Shown here piece after piece: positions 1 to 10,981 of a stretch of DNA of 64,000 bases. The position numbers were made by a program, and so were the translations under genes. Source of the DNA: Salvia splendens (taxonomy: Eukaryota; Streptophyta; Magnoliopsida; Lamiales; Lamiaceae); NCBI RefSeq assembly GCF_004379255.2, contig NC_056038.1:7602729-7666728 (forward strand), read 5' to 3'. The notes under the pieces were generated by a model. It searched no databases and was not told the origin of the DNA. It worked only from the letters and a program-made list of their open reading frames with translations. Each line of letters opens with the position of its first letter. Position 1 is the stretch's first letter.

Positions 1-289
1 TAGTCTTAAGCATCAAACAGATCACAACCATTGGATTATTGGATTGGATGGTTGTGATAAGTTATATATTAGACTAAAATGCTACATTATTACACTAAAA
101 TGCTACATTATTTTACTAAGATAGTACATTATTAGTTAAGTTGCATTATTAGACTAATAATCTACTTTATTAAATAACACGTGACATTAATCTAACCGTT
201 AGATCACAAGATCCAATAGATAACAAGTGTTTTACATGTTGAAAATGAATACATCACCCCTATATATGTGTTTATATATGTAATAATCA
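1..289. other. Intergenic, no gene
   Basis: AT-rich DNA with short inverted repeats around 1-60 and several near-repeats of a 'ctacattatt' phrase at 80-180. I see no open frame, splice-site pattern or known element here. Confidence 0.6.
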
Positions 290-475
290 ATCGGCATACC
301 ACGGTATACCGCGGTATAAGAAATCTAATACCATTACCGTACCGAATCTTTAGGTAAGGTATGACGGTATCATACCGTACTGAAAACTACGTATACCGAA
401 AAATCGATATTTTCGGTATTTTTTCGGTACGTTAAGTCCGGTATTCCGGTATTTCGGTATAATTTCCCACCCCTA
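290..475. mobile_element. hAT-type element end (fragment)
   Basis: The segment is packed with GGTATACC/CGGTAT direct and inverted motifs. It ends in a CCCACCCCTA sequence, the reverse complement of a TAGGGGTGGG-type hAT terminal repeat. No matching left end or 8-bp target duplication was found, so this is probably one end of a truncated non-autonomous copy. Family assignment rests on the terminal motif only. Confidence 0.4.
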
Positions 476-564
476 AATTTAACATCTCCATCTTTAAAAA
501 ATAGAAATTTTTGAAACGGTACGAGTTTTAATACATAATAAAGTAAGAGAGATAAAAAAAAGTA

Positions 565-815
565 CCCCCTCCGTCCCTGAAAATTTTCATTTATTTCATT
601 TTTTGTCCGTCTCTAAAAATTTGTCACCTTTCACTTTTACTATTTTTGATAGTGGACCCTATATTTCACTAACTCATTCTCACTCATATTTTATTTTAAA
701 ACTAATATATAAAAGTAAGACCCACATGTGACTAACTTTTTCAACCCACTTTCTATTACATTTCTTAAAACCCGTGTCGGGTCAAATAGTGCCAAATTTT
801 AAGAGACGAAAAGAG
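565..815. mobile_element. Mariner/Stowaway-type MITE
   Basis: A 251-bp element starting CCCCCTCCGTCCCTG and ending with the degenerate inverted copy GACGAAAAGAG, flanked by TA on both sides (563-564 and 816-817) as expected for Tc1/mariner targets. Much of its interior, for example the stretch around TTTGTCACCTTTCAC, recurs in reverse orientation at 7740-7952, which shows that it is a dispersed family. It codes for nothing. Confidence 0.65.
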
Positions 816-1028
816 TAATTGAAGCATATTAGTGGAGAATGATTCCAACCTCATAAAAAGTTTCTAAAAAACGTAAGGTTTTTATTTTTAAGAGTTTACT
901 AATAAGGTCTTTATTAGTACTAATTTTTATGTGTGAATTCATTAGGTTACGCAAGTTTTATGTCAGAACGTGTCATACGTATGGATTGGATTGCTGAAAC
1001 TGTCCGCCACAATCTTGTCAAACTATTA
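816..1028. other. Intergenic spacer
   Basis: Short AT-rich spacer between the MITE and the Harbinger element. The last three bases (TTA, 1026-1028) are the left target duplication of the Harbinger element. No gene is visible. Confidence 0.6.
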
Positions 1029-1250
1029 GGGTGTCCACTATAAGGCGGATACGCCCAATAGCCCCGCCCCAGTTTTTGTCCATAGCCCCAATTTTATTAT
1101 CCATAGCCCCAAAATTTTGTGTCCGCCACTATGGTGGACACCTCCAATAGCCCCAAATTTTATAATCAACTTTCATTTTATAATATTTCAAGTAATTATG
1201 AATAAATTTATCGGGCTCTTAGTGGATTAGAAGAAGCCGACTATACGAAT

Positions 1251-1350
1251 TAAAAATAAAAATAAAAATAAAAATAAAAATAAAATTCAAATTCAAATTC
1301 AAATTCAAATTAAAATTAGAATTACACACTAAATTAAAATTAAAATCACA
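1251..1350. repeat. AT-rich microsatellite inside Harbinger A
   Basis: About five AAATAA-like units run into about five AAATTC-like units, followed by an AAATTAA-rich tail. It lies just downstream of the transposase frame inside the element. Confidence 0.75.
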
Positions 1351-1385
1351 CCCTGCATTGAATCTAGTACAAATCACTACCAAGT

Positions 1386-2692
1386 TTACACAACGCCACT
1401 ACCTCCCCTACGTGCCCACACTTCTTCAATCAAATCGGCCTGCAGTGTGTTATGTGATGTGGTCCTGCGCATATCAGCGAAGCATTGGATCAAATATTCA
1501 TTGCTCCGTGGTACGCCCATCTGGATCGGCGCGGACACGACATCGTGACTTGTACTTGCACCCTCTTCCGGCGCCCATCGCTCTGCCGCAAATCCTTCAT
1601 CTTCTATTATCATATTATGCAATATGATACATGCTAACATAATATTCGCGACATCATCTTCGTGCCAAACTCGTGCCGGACACCGTATAATAGCCCACCG
1701 CGATTGGAGGACACCAAAAGCCCGCTCAACGTCCTTCCTAGCACTCTCTTGTTTGCGCGCAAAATATTGTTTCTTCGGTCCTACCGGTTGGCGGACAGTC
1801 TTCACGAATACGGGCCACCGCGGATATATTCTATCTGCCAAATAGTATCCCCTACTGTACTGCGTACCGTTCGCTACGAAGCTGATTTCTGGCCCCTCCC
1901 CCCGGCACTCCTCGTTGAAGAGAGGCGACGACTGAAGAACATTGATGTCGTTGTTCGAACCTGCCACGCCGAAATACGCATGCTAGATCTTCAGACGATA
2001 GTCCGCAACGGCTTCCAGTATCATCGTTGGATGTTTGCTTTTGAATCCAGTAGTGAACTGGCCTTTCCATACCACGGGGCAGTTCCTCCACTCCCAATGC
2101 ATGCAATCGATGCTTCCTAACATTCCTGGGAAGCCGTGCACCGACCCGTGCATATCAAGTAGGCGCTGACACTCATCCGGGTTGGGCTTCCGTAGAAACT
2201 CCCCACCGAAAATTTCCCAGATCCCCTTACAGAACTGCCTAAGCACCGTGAGGCTAGTCGTCTCACCCATCTGTAGGTATTCATCGAACATATCCGCTGG
2301 TCCAGCGTAGGCAAGCTGTCGGATTGCAGCGGTGCACTTCTGTTGTGTGGACAGCCCGATCCGGCCAGCCGCATCACGCCGGAGGGTGAAGCACCGGTAA
2401 CGCTCCGCCAAATTCGTCGCTATATAGTTGAACAGCCGCTGCGACATCCTGAATCTCCGGCGGAATATCTCGGGTGGATAACGGGGGTTATCCTCGAAGT
2501 AATCATCCATTAAACGTTGGTGAGCACCGACGTGATCTCGTGGGATTGTCCGCCGATGAGTAATGGTGCGAGGGATCGGATCCTCCGCATCCTCCGCCAA
2601 ACGGCCGCTACCTCCTGGGCGGCCTGGTGTTGCACCTGTTGAATCAGAGCATTCCAGTTGTCTCTCCACAAATTGTTCATTTCCGACCCCAA
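1386..2692 (-). pseudogene. Harbinger transposase (HARBI1-like), broken
   Basis: The two halves of a DDE-superfamily Harbinger nuclease are readable on the minus strand. The upstream half has the GSIDCMHWEW block carrying the first Asp; the downstream half has the YYLADRIYPRW block (second Asp) and the KDVERAFG block (Glu). They lie in one frame and are separated by a single TAG at about 1983-1985. The intact relative at 33794-35077 has Trp there, so this is a TGG-to-TAG change. Near 2580-2600 a frameshift separates the start (M-N-N-L-W-R-D, from about 2680) from the body. A very long in-frame extension to 3014 is GC-rich subterminal DNA and probably not coding. An intact protein would be about 430 residues. 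Confidence 0.85.
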
Positions 2693-2760
2693 ATTGTAGT
2701 GAGAGAAATTTGTATAGATGTTGTGTTTGAATGGTGTGAAAATAATGAATGGAGTGGGGT

Positions 2761-2770
2761 GTATTTATAG
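2761..2770 (-). promoter_or_regulatory. TATA box of Harbinger A transposase
   Basis: The minus strand reads CTATAAATAC about 75 bases upstream of the likely transposase start. The same TATA phrase recurs upstream of the other transposase frames of this window (for example near 9360, 40020 and 44700), which supports a promoter role. Confidence 0.5.
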
Positions 2771-3033
2771 GTGAATTGAAGTGTAAAAAAAAAATTAAAA
2801 TTCGCATGCAACCGCCGCGGCTATAATGTCCCCCACTATAGGCGCCGCGCCTATAGGCGCGGCTATAGCCACCCCGCCGCGTCCTCGCCCCGCACCCGGC
2901 GATTCCTCGTCCGCCGCCCCTCCCCCCACCCGCCGCGTCCACCCCCGCGGCGGACACCCTTCCCACTATAAGCCGCCCCGCTTCCGCCCCAAACGCGGCT
3001 ATAGCCGCGTCCACATTACAGTGGACGCTCTTA

Positions 3034-3575
3034 GTACAAGATTGATCATCAATGTGGCCGGTCCCATACGTGCGTTTAGTTGTGTATTATCATAATCTCT
3101 TTACAATTAATTGATTGTTTAATTAGATTGTAAAATGCGCTTGACCAATAATAAATTTGTAAATTTTGTTGCCAATTTCTTTCAGAAGAAAGGATAATTG
3201 CAATGTCAAACACTATCTATTTTTCATCTAATCAGTGGAGTAATTATGTATAATTTTAAAAAGTTCATAATAATTTCTTAATTTGATCGATTTTCAACAT
3301 TCACACCTTACAAATTTAATCGGTAAACGAAAATCTATTGTGTCATGTACAATTATGCTGTTTCAATAATAAAAAATACAGTATCAACTTTTCTGGGTTG
3401 TGTTTGAGAATATCAATTTATTTTTTTAATGCATGGATGATTATAAATATATAAAGTTCTTAATGGAAATTACTGTGAAAAACCTAACCGCGCCTTAACT
3501 AGGGTGACTAAGTATTTGCTACGAAAAATACTCCAGACGTGTGATACAGACCAAATAAGAGAACTCAGCCAAAAA
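3034..3575. other. Intergenic, no gene
   Basis: AT-rich unique-looking DNA with no plausible reading frame. The last three bases (AAA) are the target duplication of the following CACTA MITE. Confidence 0.55.
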
Positions 3576-3906
3576 CACTACAAAAAAATGCAAATTAGTG
3601 ACGGAATAGTGACGGCGACAGTTAGCTCAAGAATTAGCGACAGATAAAATGACGGAAAACCGTCAGTCGCTATTTAGTGACGGATTATTCCGTCGCTAAT
3701 ACTAACTTACCATTTATGTTTTCCGCCATTGAGTGGTTTAGTAACTTTAGTAACTTACAAATCCGTCATAAAGTTTTATATAGTGACAAGTTTTTTAAGG
3801 ACGCACCTGCAATACCTATTCTGTCACTAATCATGTTAAGTGCCTAAATTTCGCTAATTAGTGACAGAATTATCCGTCACTAATTACCGAGTTTTTTTTT
3901 GTAGTG
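3576..3906. mobile_element. CACTA-type MITE
   Basis: A 331-bp element that starts CACTACAAAAAAA and ends TTTTTTTTGTAGTG, a clear inverted repeat of the CACTA superfamily. It is flanked by 3-bp AAA duplications (3573-3575 and 3907-3909). Inside, AGTGACGG-like units recur in both orientations (subterminal repeats). It has no coding capacity. Confidence 0.85.
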
Positions 3907-3909
3907 AAA

Positions 3910-4237
3910 GACTAGCCTGTTAGGAGACATAACACATTTAGCCTATATATCCAACACCAGTTGCTTTCACAACCGATGTGAGAATTGAGTCCGTAACAAC
4001 GTGGAAAAGACACTCAAACAAATACTCATTTATATATTTTGCTATATCAAAGTACTCCATATCTCCATTAATTTGTACATACACACAACACGTAGACCGT
4101 AGAAGGTTAAGCTTAAACAAACTTAGCTTAATTATTTCTATTATTTAATTAATTATTTTGAAAAGCAGCTTAATTATTTCTACAGATATTTCTACACACT
4201 GATTCTCTCTCTCTTCACCTCTTTGGCTATTTTGTGA
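3910..4237. other. Intergenic or 3' region of small gene
   Basis: AT-rich DNA downstream of the minus-strand secreted-peptide gene. It probably includes that gene's 3' UTR. A 60-codon open frame at 3938-4120 has no recognisable features and is not called. Confidence 0.45.
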
Positions 4238-4459
4238 TCAGGCTGGATCACAGGTACCCCTGCTGAAGTCGGCCATGGAGCAAGCATGGTGGTTATCCAA
4301 ACTACTAACAACTCCGTCGTCATTAACTACGGCCTCCTGTTGCTCCACCTCCGCCGCCTGCTGCTTCTCTCCCGCCGCCACTCTCCTCCCCTCCGCCGTG
4401 AAACTACTCATCACCAATGCCACCACAATGACCAATGCACTCAACTTCATTCCACCCAT
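4238..4459 (-). CDS. Small secreted peptide precursor, unrecognised family
   Basis: A 73-codon frame. Residues 1-22 form a typical signal peptide: a short polar start, then a hydrophobic LSALVIVVALVMSS core and a small-residue cleavage zone before E-G-R-R. The mature part is Glu/Gln/Ala/Val rich. It ends in a short segment with Asn-His-His, two cysteines and a DF motif. This layout (signal peptide, variable spacer, conserved-looking C-terminal box) resembles plant signalling-peptide precursors, but I do not recognise the box. The codon choice is GC-rich in the third base against AT-rich flanks, which favours a real gene. A TATA-like ATATATAGAC lies about 180 bases upstream (about 4635-4645, minus). 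A 3' intron removing the last residues cannot be excluded. Confidence 0.5.
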   Translation of the reverse strand: MGGMKLSALVIVVALVMSSFTAEGRRVAAGEKQQAAEVEQQEAVVNDDGVVSSLDNHHACSMADFSRGTCDPA

Positions 4460-4649
4460 TTATTTTTATCCTGCCATTCATAAATAAAATAACCAATTCA
4501 AATCAAGAGAGATGATGGGATTTAAGTTAAACTAATTACTAGATCTAGATTTTCAACTCACCCTGGATTTCTTGATCGTTAAGTGCTAGATTTTGGGATC
4601 GTCGATCGGTTTGTTAATGATAGGAGATTTTGTGTCTATATATGACAAT

Positions 4650-5411
4650 AATTTTTATATGCCATATATATAGTTGTAGATTAATGTGATGATGCAATTT
4701 AATTCGTTGATGGGGTCTCCACCAAACTAGGCAATTTCTAGTGGGATGCCCATTTTATTACAAGATGTGATCAAAAAATGATGGAGCTAAGGAAATTATT
4801 AGCCTTTTCTGGAAGAACAAATATACACATCATAATCCCATTAAACCCAGCCAATAAATTTAATCACAAAGTCAAAGGATCACAGTAATAACACTCCTAT
4901 ATTATAAATTTATTATATAAACAAGTAATAATAATCAATCAATTAATAATTACTACTAATTGCGGTCTAGCTTGTGAGTAATATATACAAGTATATATAT
5001 GTTCTCGGTATTTTTTTACGTATATATTTGCATTTAATAATAAACGCAAGTTAAAATAGATTTGTTCATTATAGTGTGTGAGGTGAGGATTAACTAGTGT
5101 GCAATACCAAGGCAAATATTTGCTACAAATGGATAGATAAACCATAATTATTTAAAATTGTCGTCGAATGCATAATTTGAGAGCATTATTGACAGTGGAA
5201 CCAATAGGAACAGAGTCCATAGATTTGGATATTATTTTTGTCATTTAATGCAACTTGTTGGCTTACTAATTGCTCTCCATTAGTCGTCTCAAAACAAATA
5301 AAATTGCTCTGAATTAGTGCGGTAACCTAATTTAGTAGTAACATTATTTCATATTGTGCACCATTGACAATCGATCAGGTTGAGTTGACACTTAAGTTTG
5401 ATTTTTCGATT
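4650..5411. other. Intergenic, no gene
   Basis: AT-rich spacer upstream of the small secreted-peptide gene. It holds A/T runs and short palindromes. The open frame at 4939-5145 has no protein-like features. Confidence 0.55.
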
Positions 5412-5621
5412 GGTAGATGTTAGACATAGACGTTCAATAAGGCGAACGCAATATTGGGTATCCGAAACATATTAAAATTTAAGAGCATTCACAATAGGGG
5501 CGCCGACAAATCAAATGGTAGATGTTAGACATAGACGTTCAATACGAAGAACGCAATATTGGGTATCCGAAACATATTAAAATTAAAGAGCATTCACAAT
5601 AGGGGCGCCGATCGTCGGCGC
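5412..5621. repeat. 105-bp tandem duplication
   Basis: A unit beginning GGTAGATGTTAGACATAG occurs at 5412 and again at 5517, with few differences. Each copy ends with GAGCATTCACAATAGGGGCG, the left terminus of the adjoining Harbinger-type element. So the duplication copied flanking DNA together with the element end. Confidence 0.8.
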
Positions 5622-6219
5622 CCCCAACGGCACCTATTGGGGGGAGCCGATCGACACGAGCTAGATTGTGATGCAGTTCGAACGTAGAAATCGGGCTAAA
5701 ACCTTTAGTGTCAGAATGACTTGAAATTCGCACGGTGCATGCGAAATGCGATTTGGAAACGACATTTTACTGTTTTTCGGACTTAGTTTTAATTTTCTAT
5801 TTTGCGTTTTATTTCCTTTTGAATTTCTAGAGTTTCTAGACGCTTATAAATAGCGTTGTTTTTGTTTTTGGATGCAATTGATTTTTTATAATAATATTCC
5901 GTTTTCACAGAAACTAGGGTTTCTGTGAATTACTTCTCTGTTCAGTCAGTTTTCTCCATACGTTTTGCATCAGATCGGGGGCTGATCTCCAACATTTTCG
6001 TTTTTTCCACATCTATATACACACCTCATTGCAATTCATTTCATTTACACCTCTCATTCTCTCAACTATTAAAATGAAAATGAATTATATAGAGATAGTG
6101 AAATAGAATGTGAGATAAGCTGAGGATGGGCTGAAGATGGGTTGTGAGATAGGTTGATGATGTGGCTGGAGGAAATTGAAGATGAATTGTGAGGTAGACT
6201 ATTCCGATTGTGAATGCTC
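5588..6219. mobile_element. Non-autonomous Harbinger-type element
   Basis: The left end GAGCATTCACAATAGG and the right end, which read inward is GAGCATTCACAATCGG, are inverted repeats of the GAGCATYCACAAY family seen elsewhere in the window. Just inside the left end is a hairpin (GGCGCCGA-TCG-TCGGCGCC, about 5604-5622). The middle has a promoter-like TTATAAATAGC near 5846 followed by pyrimidine-rich leader-like sequence, but no protein is encoded. Target duplications are not exact (AAA/TAA against TTA). Confidence 0.6.
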
Positions 6220-7739
6220 TTAGATAACATTTAATTTTTTGAATAGGATATATCAAGATAGTTAAATATATATAAAAATACAAGCCAACATTAAGAACGT
6301 GATTAAGATAATATTTCTAAGTTATTGTTTGTAAAAGGTTATTTGCATTTAAATACATAAACTTTGAATTTTTATGATTTTTCCTCTTACCAAAAATTTC
6401 AGTCAAATTAAAGTTAATGTGGAGTATACTTAGCATATTTCCATCTACATGGTCGAAGGTGAAAAATCAATATACCATGTTATTGGCCTATAAATACACA
6501 AACTTTCTACATTTCTAATTTAAATATATGAACAATGAGATTTTCTAATTTTTTTCCAATGAACTCAAAGAAAATAATATTAATAAGTTTACCCTTTTTC
6601 TAAATTGTAACTTTTGGTTGTTTTGAACGATCTTTCTTTTTTATTTGAACTGTCTAATATCTTCTAAAATGAACAAATTTTAAGAGATTTTTTAAGATAT
6701 TTGTGATTTTTGTGTTTCAAATTGCATTTGGTTAGAATGACAATTGTTTTTATTTTCATAATATAAATACTTATGTAAAAAATTTGCATATACTCATATT
6801 TTATTTTGATTATTTAATTTTTTTTAAATGATGTGATTTTAAAATGTTAAGGAAATATTATTTAAAAAAACTCACTTTCCCTAAATTTTAACAAAGATAA
6901 ATTAATATTCATGCTAAAATTTAAAAAGTGTTGGACATTAAATAATTTTAAAAAAATCTAACGTAAAAGGAAAACATTTGAAAATTCCAAAATTTGGAGG
7001 AAATTCTTGAAAACTTCAAAAGTTCGAGTATTTTCCAACTTTCAATACTCGCTGCTTTTTGCACATTGGCACTTCTGACATACACCTCAGTTTTAATTTA
7101 AAGAAAAATTGTTTTTAGAGGGAAAAAAACTGAAAGTTCATGCAGTATTTAAATTTTAAAGTAAATGTTTGAAAAAAAAATCAGAAAGTATAGAATGTTC
7201 TTATATTTACATGTAAAAAACTCTTTTATAAATAAGATAATTATCAAGATTGTTTATAGATAGGAATGAAAGAATTGAAAGGATCGATTTAATCATGCAA
7301 ATACCTCACAATGCAAACCATACCGAATTCTCTATAGCAACAAACCAGAACAATCCAAAATGCAAACCATAACATATCGACATGCAAACTGAGCCAATTC
7401 TTAAGAATTGGTGAATCTTCTCAATTTCCCCATCAAACGAATCATCAATTCATCATTGGTGGCATTAGTTTCAACCATAAATGAATACAGTATTTTTTTA
7501 GAAAGTTTAAAGTAATTTGATTTGTTCACCGATTTTATCTAAAACTATGAATTTTGATTTAATTATGGATTGGATTATACATATTTGTTTAGTGTCAGTT
7601 ATCCAATTCACATCACAATACCCTTCAAGTAAATAATATTGAAGGGTATCTTCAAAAGTATTGCCCATAATTTTTTACTATACGTAAGTATATTAAAACT
7701 CTTACGAGAGATTTCCAATGCATTTTTTAATATAATTTG
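6220..7739. other. Intergenic, AT-rich, no gene
   Basis: About 1.5 kb of very AT-rich DNA. I find no splice-compatible frames, no RNA gene and no recognisable element ends. Confidence 0.6.
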
Positions 7740-7952
7740 TCATCATTTGACTCGGCACAGGTTTTAAGAAATGTAATAGAAAGTGAGATGAAAAAGTTAG
7801 TGACATGTGAGTCCTACTTTTATATATTAGTTTTATAATAAAATGTGAGTGCGAAGTGGAATGTGAGGTTCACTACTAAAAATGGTAAAGTGAAAGGTGA
7901 CAAATTTTTAGAAACGGACGAAAATAGAATTGAGTGACAAGACGAAGGGAGT
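7740..7952. mobile_element. Mariner/Stowaway-type MITE (left-truncated)
   Basis: Reverse-orientation relative of the 565-815 MITE: shared blocks include TTTTAAGAAATGTAATAGAA and GAAAGGTGACAAATTTTTAG. The right end GACGAAGGGAGTGTTA matches the family terminus. The left end is worn and not exactly placed. Confidence 0.6.
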
Positions 7953-8069
7953 GTTATTATTATTTATTATATTAAATCACATCTTATAATTGGAAAGTAT
8001 GTAAATATATACACTATTATGTATAATGTTACATATTGATATTATTAATTATTTTTTAAATATTTTGGC

Positions 8070-8313
8070 ACTTCCTCCGTTCCCACAAAAATATGCATTT
8101 TTGCTTGGGCACATGTTTTAATGCACAATTGGTAAAGTAAGAAAGATGAAGAAAGAAAAAAAAGAGAGAGGAAGAAAGAAAAAGTAATTAAAGTATTGTT
8201 AGTGGAGAATGAGTCTCACCTCAATAAAGAGAAAATATTTTTTAAAATTAGAAAGTGCATACCCTTGTGGAACGGACTAAAAAGAAAATAATGTTCTTGT
8301 GGGACAGAGTAAG
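8070..8313. mobile_element. Mariner/Stowaway-type MITE, second family
   Basis: It begins CTTCCTCCGTTCCCACAAAAA and ends with the inverse GTTCTTGTGGGACAGAGTAAG. The interior is purine-rich. Terminal repeats are the CTCCGTYCC type of plant Stowaway elements. It is non-coding and differs internally from the 565-815 family. Confidence 0.6.
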
Positions 8314-8321
8314 TATTTTAT

Positions 8322-9277
8322 AGGCTCATATTAATATACTAATGCAATGTGGGAATGATTTTGATTTTTATAAGAGAGTAGGAGATGGCAGAGACTTACG
8401 GGGAATGGGATATTCATATTTAAAAAAAATATTCTATTTTAAGATTTAATTATTTTTAAATAAAATTTAGTTAGAACCTAAGAGCATCCACAACCGTGCT
8501 CTTGCCAGTGAGCACGGTTGTGGGCCCGACCCCACTTTTTCTGCCTACTCTCTGGCAAGAGCACAACACCCACAACTGTGCTCTTCCGCAAGGATGATCA
8601 CAATTCAATTTAAAATTCAATTAAACAAAAACATTTCCATAATATTAAAATTCATTAAAAAACCACAATAAATATTACAAATTACAAATAAAATAAAAAA
8701 GATATAATTAAAATCCTAAAAACTAAAAATTACATAATTAAAATACTAAAAATTAAAAATTACATAATTAAAATACTAAAAATTAAAAATTAATATAGGC
8801 TCAGATTAATATACTAATGCAATGTGGGAATGATTTTGATTTTTATAAGAGAGTAGGAGATGGCAGAGACTTACGGGGAATGGGATATTCATATTTAAAA
8901 AAAAATTATTCTATTTTAAGATTTTATTATTTTTAAAATAAAATTTAGTTAGAACCTAAGAGCATCCACAACCGTGCTCTTGCCATTGAGCACGGTTGTG
9001 GGCCCTACCCCACTTTTTCTGCCTGTTCTCTGGCAAGAGCACAACACCCACAGCTGTGCTCTTCCGCAAGGATGATCACAATTCAAGTTAAAATTCAATT
9101 AAACAAAAACATTTCCATAATATTAAAATTCATTAAAAAACCACAATAAATATTACAAATTACAAATAAATAAAAAAGACATAATTAAAATCCTAAAAAT
9201 TAAAAATTACATAATTAAAATACTAAAAATTAAAAATTACATAATTAAAATACTAAAAATTAAAAATTACATAATTA
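8322..9277. repeat. About 475-bp tandem duplication
   Basis: Sequence from 8322 (AGGCTCATATTAATATACTA) to about 8796 is repeated from 8797 with a few substitutions and small indels. Each unit holds about 160 bp of flanking DNA plus the left 310 bp of the Harbinger-type element, including AATTAAAAATTACATAATTA-like subrepeats. The duplication therefore happened after the transposon inserted. Confidence 0.85.
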
Positions 9278-9692
9278 AACTCCTAAAGATGAGAATGAAT
9301 ATGGGAGAATGAAGATGAGATTTGTATAGTTTGGTGTGAATTTTTGGGTGTGAAAGTGGGGTATTTATAGATGAAAATGTGTATTTTTGGGGGAAAAAAA
9401 AATAAAAATAAAAAGTGAAAAAAAGGTAAAAAATGGATATATTTTTTTTGGAAAGTGAAAAAATATTTTTTTTAATTTTTAATAGGTTTTTTAATTAAAA
9501 ACCGATTTTTAATAATAATAAAAAAAATCAAAGGCAACGGCTATGCCGTTGCCCAATCGCTGCTCGTTGGCACGGACGTGCTCGATGCAGTGAGCAGCGC
9601 CGTGCCAGCGGCGCGAGCGCAGCGGCGGCGGACCTCATTCTTGCCAGCGGCACGTACGGACGGACGCCGTCCGTCCACCGTTGTGCATGCTC
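8482..9692. mobile_element. Non-autonomous Harbinger-type element
   Basis: The left end GAGCATCCACAACCGTG and the right end, read inward GAGCATGCACAACGGTG, form the terminal repeat. TAA flanks both ends (8479-8481 and 9693-9695). A second left end lies at 8960 because of the tandem duplication. The segment 9290-9400, with its GGGGTATTTATAG phrase, resembles the leader of the transposase genes at 2.7 and 35.1 kb. This is therefore a deletion derivative that kept promoter DNA and lost the coding region. GC-rich DNA at 9541-9680 is subterminal sequence, not a gene. Confidence 0.75.
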
Positions 9693-9695
9693 TAA

Positions 9696-10690
9696 CATAA
9701 TGTTTTAAAATAAAAAGAAAAAGATAATTATGTAAACACAACTATATCATAATATATAAAAAATGATTAGTATATTGATTTATGAAATTATATTATGATA
9801 CACCCTATATTTTTAGTTTAATTATAATTTTAAACTATAACATGACAAAAATATTAAGACTATCTAATCGTGTCTCAGCTTATTTATTATTGATTTCAAC
9901 TTTAATACTATGGTATAATAGAAAAACAAAGATAAAAATTTTATCTTAGATTAAAAACTAGTTTAAAAACAAATTACTGAAAACAGGAAATTAAAAAATA
10001 AATGAATTAAAAAATTGTAAAAATCGGATTAAAGAAATGAAATTAAAAAATAACTACAATTAAATAGAAAGGGTAAAGTGTAAAGTCATTGGTGCATTAA
10101 ATGAGCTATTTGATTCATTAACAGCCATAACATCTAAATTTACTAAAACGTCATTTTATCGCCGGCCGTAATATGGTTGGATAGCATTACTCTTTATTTT
10201 ACTGTAGTATAATTATATTATTATGTATGATTACATAATATAGAGAAGAACGTATTAAGGGGGAATAATTACATTCCATTAGTATTTGGACACCAACATA
10301 TAAAAATTATAATTGCCCATCTTTCGAAGTCAAACTAAAAAGATGATTGTAAGAGCAATTTTCCTGAATATAGAAGAATTTATGTTTATACATGACCAAA
10401 ATGTCAATAATAAAATCAATTTGGTCAAGTAACATTCTTTCTTTACAGCATAAATACGTACTTAGTATATATAAGCATGGCCACGACCGAGCAGACAGTC
10501 TCCATTATTGAATTAATGTGTAAAGTTTTCGTTTTCTTTATTTCTAGAAACTTGGGAAATTATCTTATTTGACTTCGAGAAATCGCTAGTAAGTTAGGGT
10601 TTGCCGCTTGAGTTTAGAACATCTGGTAATTTTGCAACATGCTAATTAGTAAGTGCTAATCATGCAAGCATCTACGATGTAAAAATAATA
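9696..10690. other. Intergenic, no gene
   Basis: About 1 kb of AT-rich DNA with no supported gene, repeat array or element end. The last bases form the target site of the next MITE. Confidence 0.6.
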
Positions 10691-10693
10691 TTT

Positions 10694-10978
10694 CACTACT
10701 AGAAAATTGGCTTGTAATGGCACTTAAAATTGTCACTAGAAAATTACTGTGCTGACACTTCATCTATAATGGCACTTGATGAAGTGCAGCACCGGGTACC
10801 TGTAGTAAGGGGTAGTGTGTAGATAGTACAACTATGATGATACTTTTTATGTTGAAGTGCAGTAACAATATATTATAAAGTGCAGTGAAAAGCTAGTGTG
10901 TAGATAGTACATCTATGTTGGCACTTTTTATAAAGTGTGATAAAAAAAGTGTAGTGAGAAGCAATTTTTCTAGTAGTA
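10694..10978. mobile_element. CACTA-type MITE, second family
   Basis: A 285-bp element that starts CACTACTAGAAAATTG and ends CAATTTTTCTAGTAGTA (last base diverged). It is flanked by TTT on both sides (10691-10693 and 10979-10981). Internal TGGCACTT/AAGTGCAG units in both orientations are subterminal repeats. It differs from the 3576-3906 family. Confidence 0.8.
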
Positions 10979-10981
10979 TTT

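Larger units (their letters stand above)
1029..3030 (-). mobile_element. PIF/Harbinger DNA transposon A (defective)
   Basis: A 2.0-kb element bounded by imperfect terminal inverted repeats (GGGTGTCCACTATAAGG on the left; the right end read inward is GAGCGTCCACTGTAATG). It is flanked by the 3-bp target duplication TTA at 1026-1028 and 3031-3033, the TWA target typical of PIF/Harbinger. The subterminal 1040-1170 and 2810-3000 are rich in CCGCC/GGCGG phrases. One transposase reading frame runs on the minus strand and is broken. No ORF1 (Myb/SANT-like partner) is present, so the element could not move unaided even if repaired. Confidence 0.85.

Noticed and set aside
1983..3014. Very long N-terminal extension of the Harbinger A transposase
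   Set aside because: The extra 100 residues come from the GC-rich element end and leader. The intact relative starts much later, and a better start exists near 2680 in a shifted frame.
9541..9741. 66-codon Arg/Ala-rich minus-strand frame
   Set aside because: It lies in the GC-rich subterminal end of a non-autonomous Harbinger-type element and has no protein features.
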